A stretch of 64,000 bases of DNA, taken from assembly GCA_016861165.1 (NCBI GenBank), contig BOKV01000002.1, forward strand, positions 1-64,000, read 5' to 3'. Under the pieces are notes generated by a model that worked only from the letters and a program-made list of their open reading frames with translations, was not told where the DNA came from and made no database searches. Below, piece after piece: positions 35,413 to 44,392 of the stretch. Positions within the stretch are counted from its first letter, which is position 1. Each line of letters begins with the position of its first letter. A program made the position numbers and the translations under genes. This DNA comes from Alphaproteobacteria bacterium. Its GTDB lineage: Bacteria > Pseudomonadota > Alphaproteobacteria > Rhizobiales > Rhizobiaceae.

Positions 35413-38313
35413 ATGCAGACAGCCCCGACAGCGGCGCCGACGGGCCGCGGCGTACTCGCCGTCCTCGGGCCGACCAATACCGGCAAGACGCATCTGGCGA
35501 TCGAGCGGATGGTGGCCCACGACAGCGGCCTGATCGGCCTGCCGCTGCGCCTGCTCGCCCGCGAGGTCTATGAACGCGTCGCCGACAAGGTTGGCGCGGC
35601 CAATGTCGCGCTCATCACCGGCGAGGAGAAGATCAACGCCTCCGGCCATGCCCGCTTCCAGGTCTGCACGGTGGAGGCGATGCCCGACCAGACCGACGCC
35701 GCCTTCGTCGCCATCGACGAGGTCCAGCTCGCCGCCGACCTTGAACGCGGCCACATCTTCACCGACCGGCTGATGAACCTGCGCGGGCGCCAGGAGACCA
35801 TGCTGCTCGGCGCCGCCACCGTCCAGCGCACCTTGCAGGAGCTGCTGCCCGGCCTTGACGTCGTCACCCGGCCGCGCATGTCCATCCTGAGCTGGGCCGG
35901 CAGCAAGAAGATCACCCGCCTGCCCCGGCGCAGCGCCATCGTCGCCTTCTCCGCCGACGAGGTCTACGCCATCGCTGAGCTGATCCGCCGCCAGCGCGGC
36001 GGCGCCGCCGTCGTGCTCGGATCGCTGAGCCCGCGCACCCGCAACGCCCAGGTGGCGCTCTACCAGTCGGGCGATGTCGACTTCCTGGTCGCCACCGACG
36101 CCATCGGCATGGGCCTCAATCTCGACGTCGACCACGTCGCCTTCGCCCAGGACCGCAAGTTCGACGGTTTCACCCACCGCCGCCTGACGCCGGCCGAGAT
36201 GGGCCAGATCGCCGGGCGCGCCGGCCGCCACATCCGCAACGGCACGTTCGGCGTCACCGGAAACGCGCCGCCCTTCGACGACGAACTGGTCGAGCGGCTG
36301 GAGACGCACCAGTTCGACCCGGTCCGGGTGCTGGTCTGGCGCAACCGGCGGCTTTCCTTCGCCAGCATCGGCGAACTGCGCGCCTCGCTCGAGGCCGCCT
36401 CCGAAAGCAGGCTGCTGATGAAGTCGTTCCCGGCGCCCGACCTCGTGGCGCTCGGCACGCTCGCCGACGATGCCGAGGTCTCCGGCCTGTGCCGGTCCGA
36501 GTCCGACATCCGCCTGCTGTGGGATGTCTGCCAGATCCCCGACTACCGCAAGATCTCGCCCGGCGAGCATGCCGACCTGCTGCGCAGCATCTTCCTCGAC
36601 ATCGCCCGGCACGGCCGCGTTCGCGAGGACTGGTTCGCCAGGCAGGTCGAGATGACCGACCGCACCGACGGCGACATCGACGCGCTTTCGGCGCGTATCG
36701 CCCACGTGCGCACCTGGACCTACCTGTCGCACCGTGCCGGCTGGCTCGCCGACGCCGCCCACTGGCAGGAGGCCACCCGCCAGATCGAGGACAGGCTGTC
36801 GGACGCGCTGCACGAGAGCCTGACGAGGCGCTTCATCGACCGCAGGACCAGCGTCCTGATGAAACGGCTGAGAGAGAACGCGATGCTGGAGTCCGAGATC
36901 AGTCCCTCGGGGGAAGTCACCGTCGAGGGCCATCATGTCGGCCGGCTGATGGGCTTCCGCTTCACGCCCGACAACGCCGCCAGCGGCCCGGACGCCAAGG
37001 CGGCGGCCGGTGCGGCGGCCAAGGCGCTGGCCGCCGAGATCACGCGGCGGGCCGAACGTCTGGGTGCGGCCGCCAATGGCGACATCGCGCTCGGTTCCGA
37101 CGCGACGCTGCGCTGGCTGGGCGAGCCGGTCGCCAAGGTCGTCGCCGGCGATGACGTGCTGCGTCCGCGCACGGTGCTGCTCGCCGACGAGCAGCTGACA
37201 GGTGCCGCGCGCGAGACGGCGCACGCTCGCCTGGAACGCTGGCTCGCCCACCACATCGCCACACTGCTCAAGCCGCTGGTCGACCTCGCCGCCGACGAAA
37301 GCCTCGCCGGCATGGCGCGCGGCCTGGCCTTCCGCCTGGTCGAGAGCTGCGGCATTCTCGACCGCCGCCAGGTCGCCGCCGACGTCCAGGCGCTCGATCA
37401 GGCCGCGCGTGCGGGGCTGCGCCGCCACGGCGTGCGCTTCGGCGCCTTCCATGTCTTCGTGCCGGCGCTGCTCAAGCCGGCGCCGACCGGGCTCATCGCG
37501 CTGCTGTGGGGCATCCGCCGCGGCGACACCGATGTCGCCGGCCTCGCCGAGGTGCCGGCGCTGCTGGCCGCCGGTCGCACCTCGTTCCCGGTCGACCCGG
37601 CCGTACCGCGCGAGGTCTATCAGCTCTGCGGCTATCGCGCGCTCGGGCCGAAGGCGGTGCGCATCGACATACTCGAGCGGCTCGCCGACCTGATCCGGCC
37701 AGCGCTCGCCTGGAAGCCGGCCGCCGAGACGCCGGCGCCGCCGGGAGCCGTTGACGGCAGCTGCTTCGTGGTCACGCCGGCCATGCTGTCGATCCTCGGT
37801 GCCACCCATGACGACATGGAGCAGGTGCTCAAGGGCCTCGGCTATCGCGGCGAGAAGCTTGCCGAGGCAGAGGCGCTGGCGCGCATGTCGCGGCCGCAGG
37901 CGGCGGCGCCGGCCGCGACGCCCGACGCCACGGCAACGGCCGCAGCGGTTGCGGCCGATGAGGCGCCGGCCGATGTCGTTGCGGTCGAGGGCACACCGAT
38001 TGACGGAACTCCGTTGGAAACGGTCTCCGCCGAGGATGAGAAGACCGTCACCCTGTGGCGGCCGGGGCGGCCGGCGCGCAGGCAGGGCCGTCCGCCGCGT
38101 CGAAACGCCGCGGCCGATGGCGAGGCCAGGCAGGAACGCCGGCCGCCGCGCCAGGCGAGACCCGGCAAGGGCGCCAGGAAGCCCGACGGCGATGCCGGCA
38201 AGCCCCGCCCGGCCGCCGAGCGGCGGCCGCCGCGGCCGGCCACCGTCGATCCCGATTCGCCCTTTGCCAAGCTGGCGCTGCTCAAGGCCCGGCTCGAAGA
38301 GCGCGATGGCTGA
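35413..38313 (+). CDS. Suv3-like DEAD/DEAH RNA helicase with long disordered tail
   Basis: A 966-residue superfamily-2 helicase. The N-terminal half has Walker A VLGPTNTGKTHLAIERM (near residue 18), DEVQ box FVAIDEVQLAAD, LGAATVQRTL, TDAIGMGLNLDVDHVAF and QIAGRAGRH. This is the Suv3 pattern, the helicase of the mitochondrial degradosome. The C-terminal 150 or so residues are low-complexity, Ala/Pro then Arg-rich, probably disordered and RNA-binding. It overlaps the S4-domain gene by 8 bases, so RNA helicase and RNA-binding protein are co-translated. Confidence 0.9.
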   Translation: MQTAPTAAPTGRGVLAVLGPTNTGKTHLAIERMVAHDSGLIGLPLRLLAREVYERVADKVGAANVALITGEEKINASGHARFQVCTVEAMPDQTDAAFVAIDEVQLAADLERGHIFTDRLMNLRGRQETMLLGAATVQRTLQELLPGLDVVTRPRMSILSWAGSKKITRLPRRSAIVAFSADEVYAIAELIRRQRGGAAVVLGSLSPRTRNAQVALYQSGDVDFLVATDAIGMGLNLDVDHVAFAQDRKFDGFTHRRLTPAEMGQIAGRAGRHIRNGTFGVTGNAPPFDDELVERLETHQFDPVRVLVWRNRRLSFASIGELRASLEAASESRLLMKSFPAPDLVALGTLADDAEVSGLCRSESDIRLLWDVCQIPDYRKISPGEHADLLRSIFLDIARHGRVREDWFARQVEMTDRTDGDIDALSARIAHVRTWTYLSHRAGWLADAAHWQEATRQIEDRLSDALHESLTRRFIDRRTSVLMKRLRENAMLESEISPSGEVTVEGHHVGRLMGFRFTPDNAASGPDAKAAAGAAAKALAAEITRRAERLGAAANGDIALGSDATLRWLGEPVAKVVAGDDVLRPRTVLLADEQLTGAARETAHARLERWLAHHIATLLKPLVDLAADESLAGMARGLAFRLVESCGILDRRQVAADVQALDQAARAGLRRHGVRFGAFHVFVPALLKPAPTGLIALLWGIRRGDTDVAGLAEVPALLAAGRTSFPVDPAVPREVYQLCGYRALGPKAVRIDILERLADLIRPALAWKPAAETPAPPGAVDGSCFVVTPAMLSILGATHDDMEQVLKGLGYRGEKLAEAEALARMSRPQAAAPAATPDATATAAAVAADEAPADVVAVEGTPIDGTPLETVSAEDEKTVTLWRPGRPARRQGRPPRRNAAADGEARQERRPPRQARPGKGARKPDGDAGKPRPAAERRPPRPATVDPDSPFAKLALLKARLEERDG

Positions 38314-38674
38314 GGGGTCGGTGCGCCTCGACAAGTGGCTGTGGCACGCCAGGGTGACCCGCACGCGCACGCTGGCGCGCAAGCTGATCGAGGCCGGCGG
38401 CGTGCGCCTCAACCGGGTCAAGGTGGCCGCACCGAGCCAGCCGGTCCGCGTTGGCGACGTGCTGACCATGGTTCTGCCCGGCCGCGTGCTGGTCTACGAG
38501 GTCACCGCGTTTGCCGAGCGGCGCGGACCGCCGACGGCCGCCCACCAGCTCTTTGCCGACCTGGGCGCCGCCGGCGCCGCGGGCGAGGTGGCCGCCGCTC
38601 GCTCGGCGCCGGTAGCCCGGCCGACCGCCCGCCAGCGCCGCGATGCGCGCGCGCTGCGCGGCAAGGGGGCGTAA
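38306..38674 (+). CDS. S4-domain RNA-binding protein (HslR-like)
   Basis: A 122-residue protein with an N-terminal S4 domain: VRLDKWLWHARVTRTRTLAR, KLIEAGGVRLNRVKVA and the GDVLTMVLPGRVLVYEV strand, then a basic tail. HslR/Hsp15 binds stalled 50S subunits carrying peptidyl-tRNA after heat shock. ATG at 38306 lies within the end of the helicase gene. The nearby rpoH-type sigma factor is compatible with a heat-shock role, but this is context only. Confidence 0.9.
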   Translation: MAEGSVRLDKWLWHARVTRTRTLARKLIEAGGVRLNRVKVAAPSQPVRVGDVLTMVLPGRVLVYEVTAFAERRGPPTAAHQLFADLGAAGAAGEVAAARSAPVARPTARQRRDARALRGKGA

Positions 38675-38800
38675 AATCGTTCCGTCGCGGCCGCGCCGGC
38701 GAGCATATTTGCGCCTTGATGACGCGTCGCAAAAAGGCTACCGACTGGGCCCGGCAACACCGTGCCGGCCTCTCCGCCGGGCGCCTTCGGAGTTGGATGA

Positions 38801-39142
38801 ATGACCTACGTCGTCGTCGACAACTGCATCAAGTGCAAGTACATGGACTGCGTCGAGGTCTGTCCGGTCGACTGCTTCTACGAGGGCGAGAACATGCTCG
38901 TCATCCATCCCGACGAGTGCATCGACTGCGGCGTCTGCGAGCCGGAGTGCCCGGCCGAGGCGATCAAGCCCGATACCGAGCCCGGCCTCGAGAAATGGCT
39001 GCAGATCAACACCGAATACGCCGAGAAATGGCCCAACATCACGGCCAGGAAGGAGCCCCCGGCCGACGCCAAGGAGTTCGACGGGCTCGAGGGCAAGTTT
39101 GAGAAATTCTTCTCGCCCAACCCGGGCGAGGGTGACGTCTGA
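38801..39142 (+). CDS. fdxA: 7Fe ferredoxin FdxA
   Basis: A 113-residue ferredoxin with one [3Fe-4S] and one [4Fe-4S] site. Cysteines at 9, 12, 17, 21 ([19 protein letters not shown]) and 40, 43, 46, 50 ([17 protein letters not shown]) match the Azotobacter FdI pattern. The C-terminal extension with [16 protein letters not shown] is typical of alphaproteobacterial FdxA. It lies between the S4 protein and carD, as in Brucella and Mesorhizobium, and probably acts as a soluble electron carrier. Confidence 0.95.
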   Translation: MTYVVVDNCIKCKYMDCVEVCPVDCFYEGENMLVIHPDECIDCGVCEPECPAEAIKPDTEPGLEKWLQINTEYAEKWPNITARKEPPADAKEFDGLEGKFEKFFSPNPGEGDV

Positions 39143-39152
39143 GCCGCAGCCC

Positions 39153-39172
39153 GGCGCCGCCCGCGGCGGCGC
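39153..39172 (+). terminator. GC-rich hairpin after fdxA
   Basis: Arms GCGCCGCC (39154-39161) and GGCGGCGC (39165-39172) around a 3-base loop begin 12 bases after the fdxA stop. The following run is A-rich (GAAAAACC) rather than T-rich, so it is a plausible 3' end structure but not a canonical intrinsic terminator. Confidence 0.45.
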
Positions 39173-39566
39173 GAAAAACCCCCGAACCGGCCGCACCGCC
39201 CGCGACAATCCTGTTCGCGCATGCGGGATCAAATTGATTTCTGCAAAATATTCCTATATATAACGTCGATGCGAGAATAATGGCAGGCCGTCGATCGGGT
39301 GACGGCGCCGATCAGCAGAGGACTTTCTATCTTCCCGAATCCGGCGTGGATGCGCACTCGGCAAGCCGACTTGCCAGGAAGCAGCCGGGTTTTGCCGTGG
39401 GCGACCTGCAACGGGCGCTGCGGGATTCGGGTCCTGAAGCGATGGCGAGCGGACTGACCGGCTCCGGTGAGCAACCCCCCACCGGGGGGCGGTAATGGTC
39501 CGGCCGCAAGGTGGCCGCCACCGGGTCGTCCGGCTTCGGCGGGTGAAACAGGGAGTGCAAGTGCAT
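39173..39566 (+). other. carD upstream region and long leader
   Basis: About 390 bases without a gene. It contains an unusually AT-rich island with the carD promoter (39234-39262), then a leader of about 300 bases holding a C6/G6 hairpin (CCCCCCACCGGGGGG at 39475-39489). A small open frame starting at 39280 has no ribosome binding site. The length and conserved position suggest post-transcriptional control. Confidence 0.5.
39234..39262 (+). promoter_or_regulatory. carD promoter
   Basis: TTGATT (39234-39239), 17 bases, then TATATA (39257-39262), inside an AT-rich island. Start point near 39269. This is a good sigma-70-type promoter for carD. Confidence 0.65.
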
Positions 39567-40130
39567 ATGGCGACGGCAAAGAAGACGACGCAGCGTCAGG
39601 GCTTCCGCAGTGGCGAGTTCATCGTCTACCCGGCCCATGGTGTCGGCCAGATCACGGCAATCGAGGAGCAGGAAGTGGCGGGCCACAAGCTCGAACTGTT
39701 CGTGATCAGCTTCAACCAGGACAAGCTGACCCTGCGCGTTCCGGTCGCCAAGATCACGTCGGCCGGCATGCGCAAGCTGGCGGACGAGCAGACGATCGAC
39801 CGCGCGCTGCGGACGGTTTCCGGCCGTGCCCGCATCAAGCGCACGATGTGGAGCCGCCGCGCCCAGGAATACGAGGCCAAGATCAATTCCGGCGACCTGA
39901 TCTCGATCTCCGAGGTGGTGCGCGACCTCTACCGCTCCGAGAACCAGCCGGAGCAGTCCTACTCCGAGCGCCAGCTCTACGAGGCCGCGCTCGACCGCAT
40001 GGCGCGCGAGATTTCGGCCGTCAACCGCATCTCGACGACCGAATCGGTGGTGCTGATCGAGAAGTATCTGGCCAAGGGCCCGCGCCGCGGCGCCAAGCCG
40101 GAGGACGCCGAACACGAAGAGGCCGCCTGA
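39567..40130 (+). CDS. carD: CarD-family transcriptional regulator
   Basis: A 187-residue CarD/CdnL-type protein. The N-terminal RNA polymerase-interacting Tudor-like domain is clear (GEFIVYPAHGVGQITAIEEQ, then LELFVISF and LTLRVPVAKI); the helical C-terminal DNA-binding domain follows (WSRRAQEYEAKINSGDL, AREISAVNRIS). CarD stabilises open promoter complexes, mainly at rRNA and housekeeping promoters, and is part of the stringent response network. The ATG at 39567 has a GGGAG site at 39551-39555. A strong terminator follows. Confidence 0.95.
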   Translation: MATAKKTTQRQGFRSGEFIVYPAHGVGQITAIEEQEVAGHKLELFVISFNQDKLTLRVPVAKITSAGMRKLADEQTIDRALRTVSGRARIKRTMWSRRAQEYEAKINSGDLISISEVVRDLYRSENQPEQSYSERQLYEAALDRMAREISAVNRISTTESVVLIEKYLAKGPRRGAKPEDAEHEEAA

Positions 40131-40162
40131 CGCCAAGCGCGCCGAAGCGCCAGTGTCGCAAG

Positions 40163-40190
40163 GGCCCGGCCGACCAGCCGGGCCTTTTTT
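40163..40190 (+). terminator. Intrinsic terminator after carD
   Basis: Arms GGCCCGGC (40163-40170) and GCCGGGCC (40177-40184) with a 6-base loop are followed by six T residues. Textbook rho-independent terminator, 33 bases after the carD stop. Confidence 0.9.
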
Positions 40191-40224
40191 GTTCACGCAG
40201 TTGTGAACGCGCGCGCATGGATGT

Positions 40225-40256
40225 GGGCGGCCGCGGCCGCCCGCATCACCTATTAT
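40225..40256 (+). promoter_or_regulatory. Palindrome and promoter upstream of rpoH
   Basis: A perfect 18-base palindrome, GGGCGGCCGCGGCCGCCC (40225-40242), lies directly before a TATTAT -10 box (40251-40256). The palindrome occupies the place of the -35 box, so the promoter may depend on an activator or an alternative sigma factor. The start point near 40262 leaves only a short leader before the AAGGAGG site. Confidence 0.45.
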
Positions 40257-40275
40257 CAGAATAAGGAGGCCGGCC

Positions 40276-41151
40276 ATGTCACAGGGCAATGCCGACACCA
40301 GGCTGATCAAGGCAGCCATCGCCGCGCCTTACCTGGAACGCGACGAGGAGCACGACCTCGCCGTGCGCTGGTCCCAGCAGCGCGACCAGCAGGCGCTGCA
40401 CCGGCTGACATCGGCCCATATGCGGCTGGTGATCGCCGTGGCCGCCCGGTTCCGCCGCTACGGGCTGACCATGAACGATCTCATCCAGGAGGGCCATATC
40501 GGCCTGCTCGAGGCGGCCGCCCGCTTCGACCCGCATCGCGGCGTGCGCTTCTCCACCTACGCCACCTGGTGGATTCGCGCCTCGATCCAGGACTACATCC
40601 TGCGCAACTGGTCGATCGTGCGCGGCGGCACCAGCTCGACCCAGAAATCGCTGTTCTTCGGTTTGCGCCGGCTGCGCGCCCGCATCCTGCGGGCTGGCGA
40701 GCCGTCGGGCTCGCACGAACTCTACAAGGAACTGGCCGAGGCGATCGGTGTTTCGATCGCCGACGTGGCGCGCATGGATTCGCGCCTGTCGGGCCCCGAT
40801 GTCTCGCTCAACGCGACGATCGTCGAGGACGGCGAATCGGGCACCGAGCGCCAGGAATTCCTGGTTGACGCCAGTCCGCTGCCGGACGAGACGGCAGAGC
40901 TGGCCATCGATGGCGAGCGGCGCCGGGCGCGCCTGGCCGATGCCATGCACCTGCTCAGCACACGCGAGCGCCGCATCATCCAGTCGCGCCGCCTGGCCGA
41001 GACCGGCGCCACGCTCGAACAGCTCGGCGAGGAACTGGGCATCTCCAAGGAACGCGTCCGCCAGATCGAGAACCGCGCGCTCGACAAGCTGCGCAAGGCG
41101 CTGGCCGACGAGGCGGCCGGCAGCCGCGCGGCAGAGTTGCCGCATCACTGA
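40276..41151 (+). CDS. rpoH: RNA polymerase sigma-32-type factor RpoH
   Basis: A 291-residue group 3 sigma factor. Region 2 shows MRLVIAVAARFRRYGL, NDLIQEGHIGLLEAAARFDP and FSTYATWWIRASIQDYILRN. The RpoH box (STQKSLFFGLRRLRARI) identifies heat-shock sigma factors. Region 4 has LEQLGEELGISKERVRQIEN. Rhizobiales often carry two or more RpoH proteins; the position after carD is that of the RpoH2 type, used in oxidative and stationary stress, but the number cannot be decided here. AAGGAGG precedes the ATG. Confidence 0.93.
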   Translation: MSQGNADTRLIKAAIAAPYLERDEEHDLAVRWSQQRDQQALHRLTSAHMRLVIAVAARFRRYGLTMNDLIQEGHIGLLEAAARFDPHRGVRFSTYATWWIRASIQDYILRNWSIVRGGTSSTQKSLFFGLRRLRARILRAGEPSGSHELYKELAEAIGVSIADVARMDSRLSGPDVSLNATIVEDGESGTERQEFLVDASPLPDETAELAIDGERRRARLADAMHLLSTRERRIIQSRRLAETGATLEQLGEELGISKERVRQIENRALDKLRKALADEAAGSRAAELPHH

Positions 41152-41188
41152 CCGCGCCACTGAATAGACCGCCCGCGCGGGAGCGCGC

Positions 41189-42643
41189 TCAGCCGTCGGT
41201 GACGATCTTTATCTGCGCGCCCGCTTCCGGCGTCTCGCCCGGCGCCAGCCCGTTCAGCACGCGTAGCAGGCTCAGCGGTTGCTCGGTGCCGCGCATCTTG
41301 GCGGCGATCTGGCCGAGGCTCTGGCCCGGCTCGACCCGGATCAGGCGGATGCGCAGCGGCGCCAGCGCCTGGCGCTCCTCCCCGGTCAGCGGCCGGAATG
41401 TCTCGGAAATCTCGTCCGATATCTGCCTGGCCGACGGGTCACCGGCCGGCGCGGCGGTGATGAACCGGTAGACCTGGTTGCCGATCTGGATCACCTTGAC
41501 GCGGAAGCGCCAGTTTTCGGTGCGCGCGTCGGCGGCGGCGCTGGCAAGCCCGTTGCCGGTCTTGCCGGTGGTGATCGAACTCTCGTCGAGACCGTTCACC
41601 CAGCCGCTCTTGAGATAGGCGTCCAGGCTCTGCCAAGGGCCGATCACCGCCGCGTCGAAGCGGGTCGCCGCCTCGCCCGGGCCGGTGATGATGACCGCCT
41701 TGGGCTGGTTGTCGATGCGCGCGCCGCGCGGCACCGAGAAGGTGATGCCGAGGCCCGAATGGGAGAAGGCGGAGCCGCGCACATAGCCTTCGTCCGCCTT
41801 GTCGCCATAGAGCAGGCCGTCGATGCCCCTCAGGTAGCGCTCGCGCTCGCGTTCGCCGACACCGGGAGCGCCGAAGAAGCGGGCGTGGCGCTGCGCCAAC
41901 TCGATGCGCTGCGGCGTGGCCGGATGGCTCGACAGGAAGCTGAAATCGTCGCTGTCGCCGCTATGGCCGGTCCGGAAGGCCTGGTAGGCCTGCATGGTCT
42001 GCAGGAAGCGCGCTGCCGCATAGGGGTCGTAGCCGGCCCGCCCGATCAAACGGATGCCGATGGCGTCGGCCTGCAGTTCCTGCTCGCGCGAGAAGTCGGA
42101 CAGTTTGATCTGGTTGGCCGCCAGCGCCACCCGGGCGGCGACCGAGTCGCCCAGCACCTCGTGCACGACATTCTCGCCAAGCCGCGCCGAGTTCAGCCGC
42201 TCCTGGCGCAGGATGGCGTGGTTGGCGGTGACGTGCCCCATCTCGTGGGCGATGACGGCGGCGATCTCCGAGGAATCATTGGCGAGCGCCAGCAGGCCGC
42301 GGGTGATGTAGAGATAGCCGCCCGGCAGGGCGAAGGCATTGATCTTCGGCGTGTCGAGGATCGTCACCTTGTAGACGCGCGAAGGATCGTCGGAGACCGA
42401 AATCAAGCGGCCGACGACGAGCGCCAGCGCCTTCTCGGCCTCGGCGTTGCGGTATTCGCCGCCATATTTGGCCAGCACCAGCGGGTGCTCGCGCGCGCCG
42501 ATCTCCTCCTGCGGGTCGTCCGGCCGCACGAAGTTCGAGGTCAGCGTCGCGCCGTCCTTGACGCTTTCGAGACCGGTGAGCATGCAGCCCGGCAGCGCCA
42601 GCGCCGCCAGCAGGGCAACAACCGCCCGCCGCCGGACACCCAT
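41189..42643 (-). CDS. M48 family metalloprotease with LysM-like tail
   Basis: A 484-residue exported lipoprotein: signal peptide with lipobox LALPGC, then an M48 peptidase domain containing the zinc motif HEMGH (near residue 133) and the third ligand region SREQELQADAIGIRL. The C-terminus has a LysM-like stretch (RLIRVEPGQSLGQIAAKM). BepA/YfgC relatives degrade misassembled outer-membrane proteins. The ATG at 42643 gives a compact lipoprotein signal; a TTG at 42691 is an alternative. Converges on rpoH. Confidence 0.9.
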   Translation of the reverse strand: MGVRRRAVVALLAALALPGCMLTGLESVKDGATLTSNFVRPDDPQEEIGAREHPLVLAKYGGEYRNAEAEKALALVVGRLISVSDDPSRVYKVTILDTPKINAFALPGGYLYITRGLLALANDSSEIAAVIAHEMGHVTANHAILRQERLNSARLGENVVHEVLGDSVAARVALAANQIKLSDFSREQELQADAIGIRLIGRAGYDPYAAARFLQTMQAYQAFRTGHSGDSDDFSFLSSHPATPQRIELAQRHARFFGAPGVGERERERYLRGIDGLLYGDKADEGYVRGSAFSHSGLGITFSVPRGARIDNQPKAVIITGPGEAATRFDAAVIGPWQSLDAYLKSGWVNGLDESSITTGKTGNGLASAAADARTENWRFRVKVIQIGNQVYRFITAAPAGDPSARQISDEISETFRPLTGEERQALAPLRIRLIRVEPGQSLGQIAAKMRGTEQPLSLLRVLNGLAPGETPEAGAQIKIVTDG

Positions 42644-42802
42644 GGCGCCGGCGCCGCTCGGTCGAACTTCGGTCAGCCGCGATCCTGGCAAAACGGGAAG
42701 TGCCCCGACATCTGGGCGGCGCAGCCGTACCGGCGCCGCCGCAAATCAACGTTCTGCTTTCGTTAACAGGTTTTTCGGCCGAAATTAAGGTGTCGCGCAA
42801 AG

Positions 42803-44119
42803 TCACCCGTCGGCCGGCGGCCGTCCGAGCGAATGATAGTCGAGCGGCTTGCCGCGCACCTCCGACAGCGCGTAGATGTTTCGCAGATCGACGAGCACGC
42901 GATCCTTCAGCAGTCCGGCGATGCGGTCGAGGTCGAGCGCGCGGAACTGGTCCCATTCGGTTAGGATCACCGCCATGTCGGCCCCTTCCAGGCAATGCCA
43001 GGCGCTGTCGCAATAGGTCACGCCGGTGAGGCACTTCGCCGCCTCGCCCATGCCCTGCGGGTCGAAGGCGCGGATCGTGGCGCCCATCGCCTGCAGGCCG
43101 GGCACGATCACCAGGCTCGGCGCCTCGCGCATGTCGTCGGTATTGGGCTTGAAGGTGAGGCCGAGAATGGCGACGACCTTGCCGGCGACGCTGCCGCCGG
43201 CAGCCGCGGCGATGCGGTCCACCATCGCCGCCTTGCGCCGCGCATTGGCGTCGATCACCGCATCGACCAGCGTGACCGGCACGCCGGCGCGGTGGGCGGT
43301 CTTCGACAGCGCCAGCGTGTCCTTGGGGAAGCAGGAGCCGCCATAGCCGGGGCCGGCATGCAGGAACTTGGCCCCGATGCGCTTGTCGAGCCCGATGCCG
43401 CGCGCCACCTGCTGGACATTGGCGCCGACCGCGTCGCACAGATCGGCGATCTCGTTGATGAAGCCGATCTTGATGGCGAGGAAGGCGTTGGCGGCGTACT
43501 TGATCAGTTCGGCGGTGCGCCGGTCGGTGACGACCATCGGCGTCTCGTTGAGAAAGAGCGGCCGGTAGAGTTCGCGCAGCGCGGCGACGGCCCGCTGCGA
43601 CTGGGCGCCGACGACGATGCGGTCGGGCCGTTTGAAGTCCTCGATGGCCGCGCCCTCGCGCAGGAATTCCGGGTTGGAGGCGACGTCGAACTGCGCCCGC
43701 GGGTTGGCCCGCGCGATGATCGCCTCGACCTCGTCGCCGGTGCCGACCGGCACGGTCGACTTCGTCACGATCACCGTATAGCCGGCGATCAGCCCGGCGA
43801 CCTCCTCGGCGGCGGCGTGTACATAGCTCAGGTCGGCGTGGCCGTCGCCGCGCCGCGTCGGCGTGCCGACGGCGATGAAGACGATTTCGGCATCGCGGAT
43901 GCCGGCCGCCGTGTCGGTGGTGAACGACAGGCGCCCGGCCTCGACATTGGCGGCGACCAGCGCGTCGAGCCCCGGCTCGTAGATCGGCATGCGGCCGGCC
44001 TTGAGTGCTTCGATCTTGCCCGCGTCCTTGTCGATGCAGGTGACCTCGTGGCCGAAATCGGCAAAGCAGGCGCCCGACACCAGACCGACATAGCCGGTGC
44101 CGATCATCGCTACGCGCAT
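42803..44119 (-). CDS. ugd: UDP-glucose 6-dehydrogenase
   Basis: A 438-residue enzyme that oxidises UDP-glucose twice to UDP-glucuronate for polysaccharide and lipid decoration. The N-terminal Rossmann motif MIGTGYVGLVSG, VGTPTRRGDGHADLSYV, the ASNPEFLREGAAIEDF stretch, catalytic Cys in GPGYGGSCFPKDT and the C-terminal LGLTFKPNTDDMREAPS are all present. The ATG at 44119 has AGGAG 8 bases upstream. Confidence 0.97.
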   Translation of the reverse strand: MRVAMIGTGYVGLVSGACFADFGHEVTCIDKDAGKIEALKAGRMPIYEPGLDALVAANVEAGRLSFTTDTAAGIRDAEIVFIAVGTPTRRGDGHADLSYVHAAAEEVAGLIAGYTVIVTKSTVPVGTGDEVEAIIARANPRAQFDVASNPEFLREGAAIEDFKRPDRIVVGAQSQRAVAALRELYRPLFLNETPMVVTDRRTAELIKYAANAFLAIKIGFINEIADLCDAVGANVQQVARGIGLDKRIGAKFLHAGPGYGGSCFPKDTLALSKTAHRAGVPVTLVDAVIDANARRKAAMVDRIAAAAGGSVAGKVVAILGLTFKPNTDDMREAPSLVIVPGLQAMGATIRAFDPQGMGEAAKCLTGVTYCDSAWHCLEGADMAVILTEWDQFRALDLDRIAGLLKDRVLVDLRNIYALSEVRGKPLDYHSLGRPPADG

Positions 44120-44392
44120 CGAAACAACTCCTGGCCGGACCGCGGCGGAAGATGGCGGCCGGCAGGCGGCATATGCCGGCGCCGCCCGCTTGTGCGAGCG
44201 CTGACTACAGAAGACGCGCCGGCGTTGCAACCGCTTTCGCGGGCAAGCGGTTCGCCCCCATTTTCCACCGGCCGCCCGCGGTTCCGGCACGTTCGATCGC
44301 CAGGGCTTCGCGATGTGCGATACTTCACAAGGACATCCCTCCAGGCGTGCTAGGCTGTCCATCCTTGTCGCCAACTGGAGGGTCGCTCGCCG

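Noticed and set aside
35308..38469. A 1053-codon open frame antisense to the helicase
   Set aside because: Low-complexity, Arg/Gly/His-rich product without a recognisable domain, fully explained by high GC and third-position bias of the helicase gene.
39280..39495. 71-codon open frame in the carD leader
   Set aside because: No ribosome binding site, no hydrophobic or domain-like pattern; more likely part of the untranslated leader.
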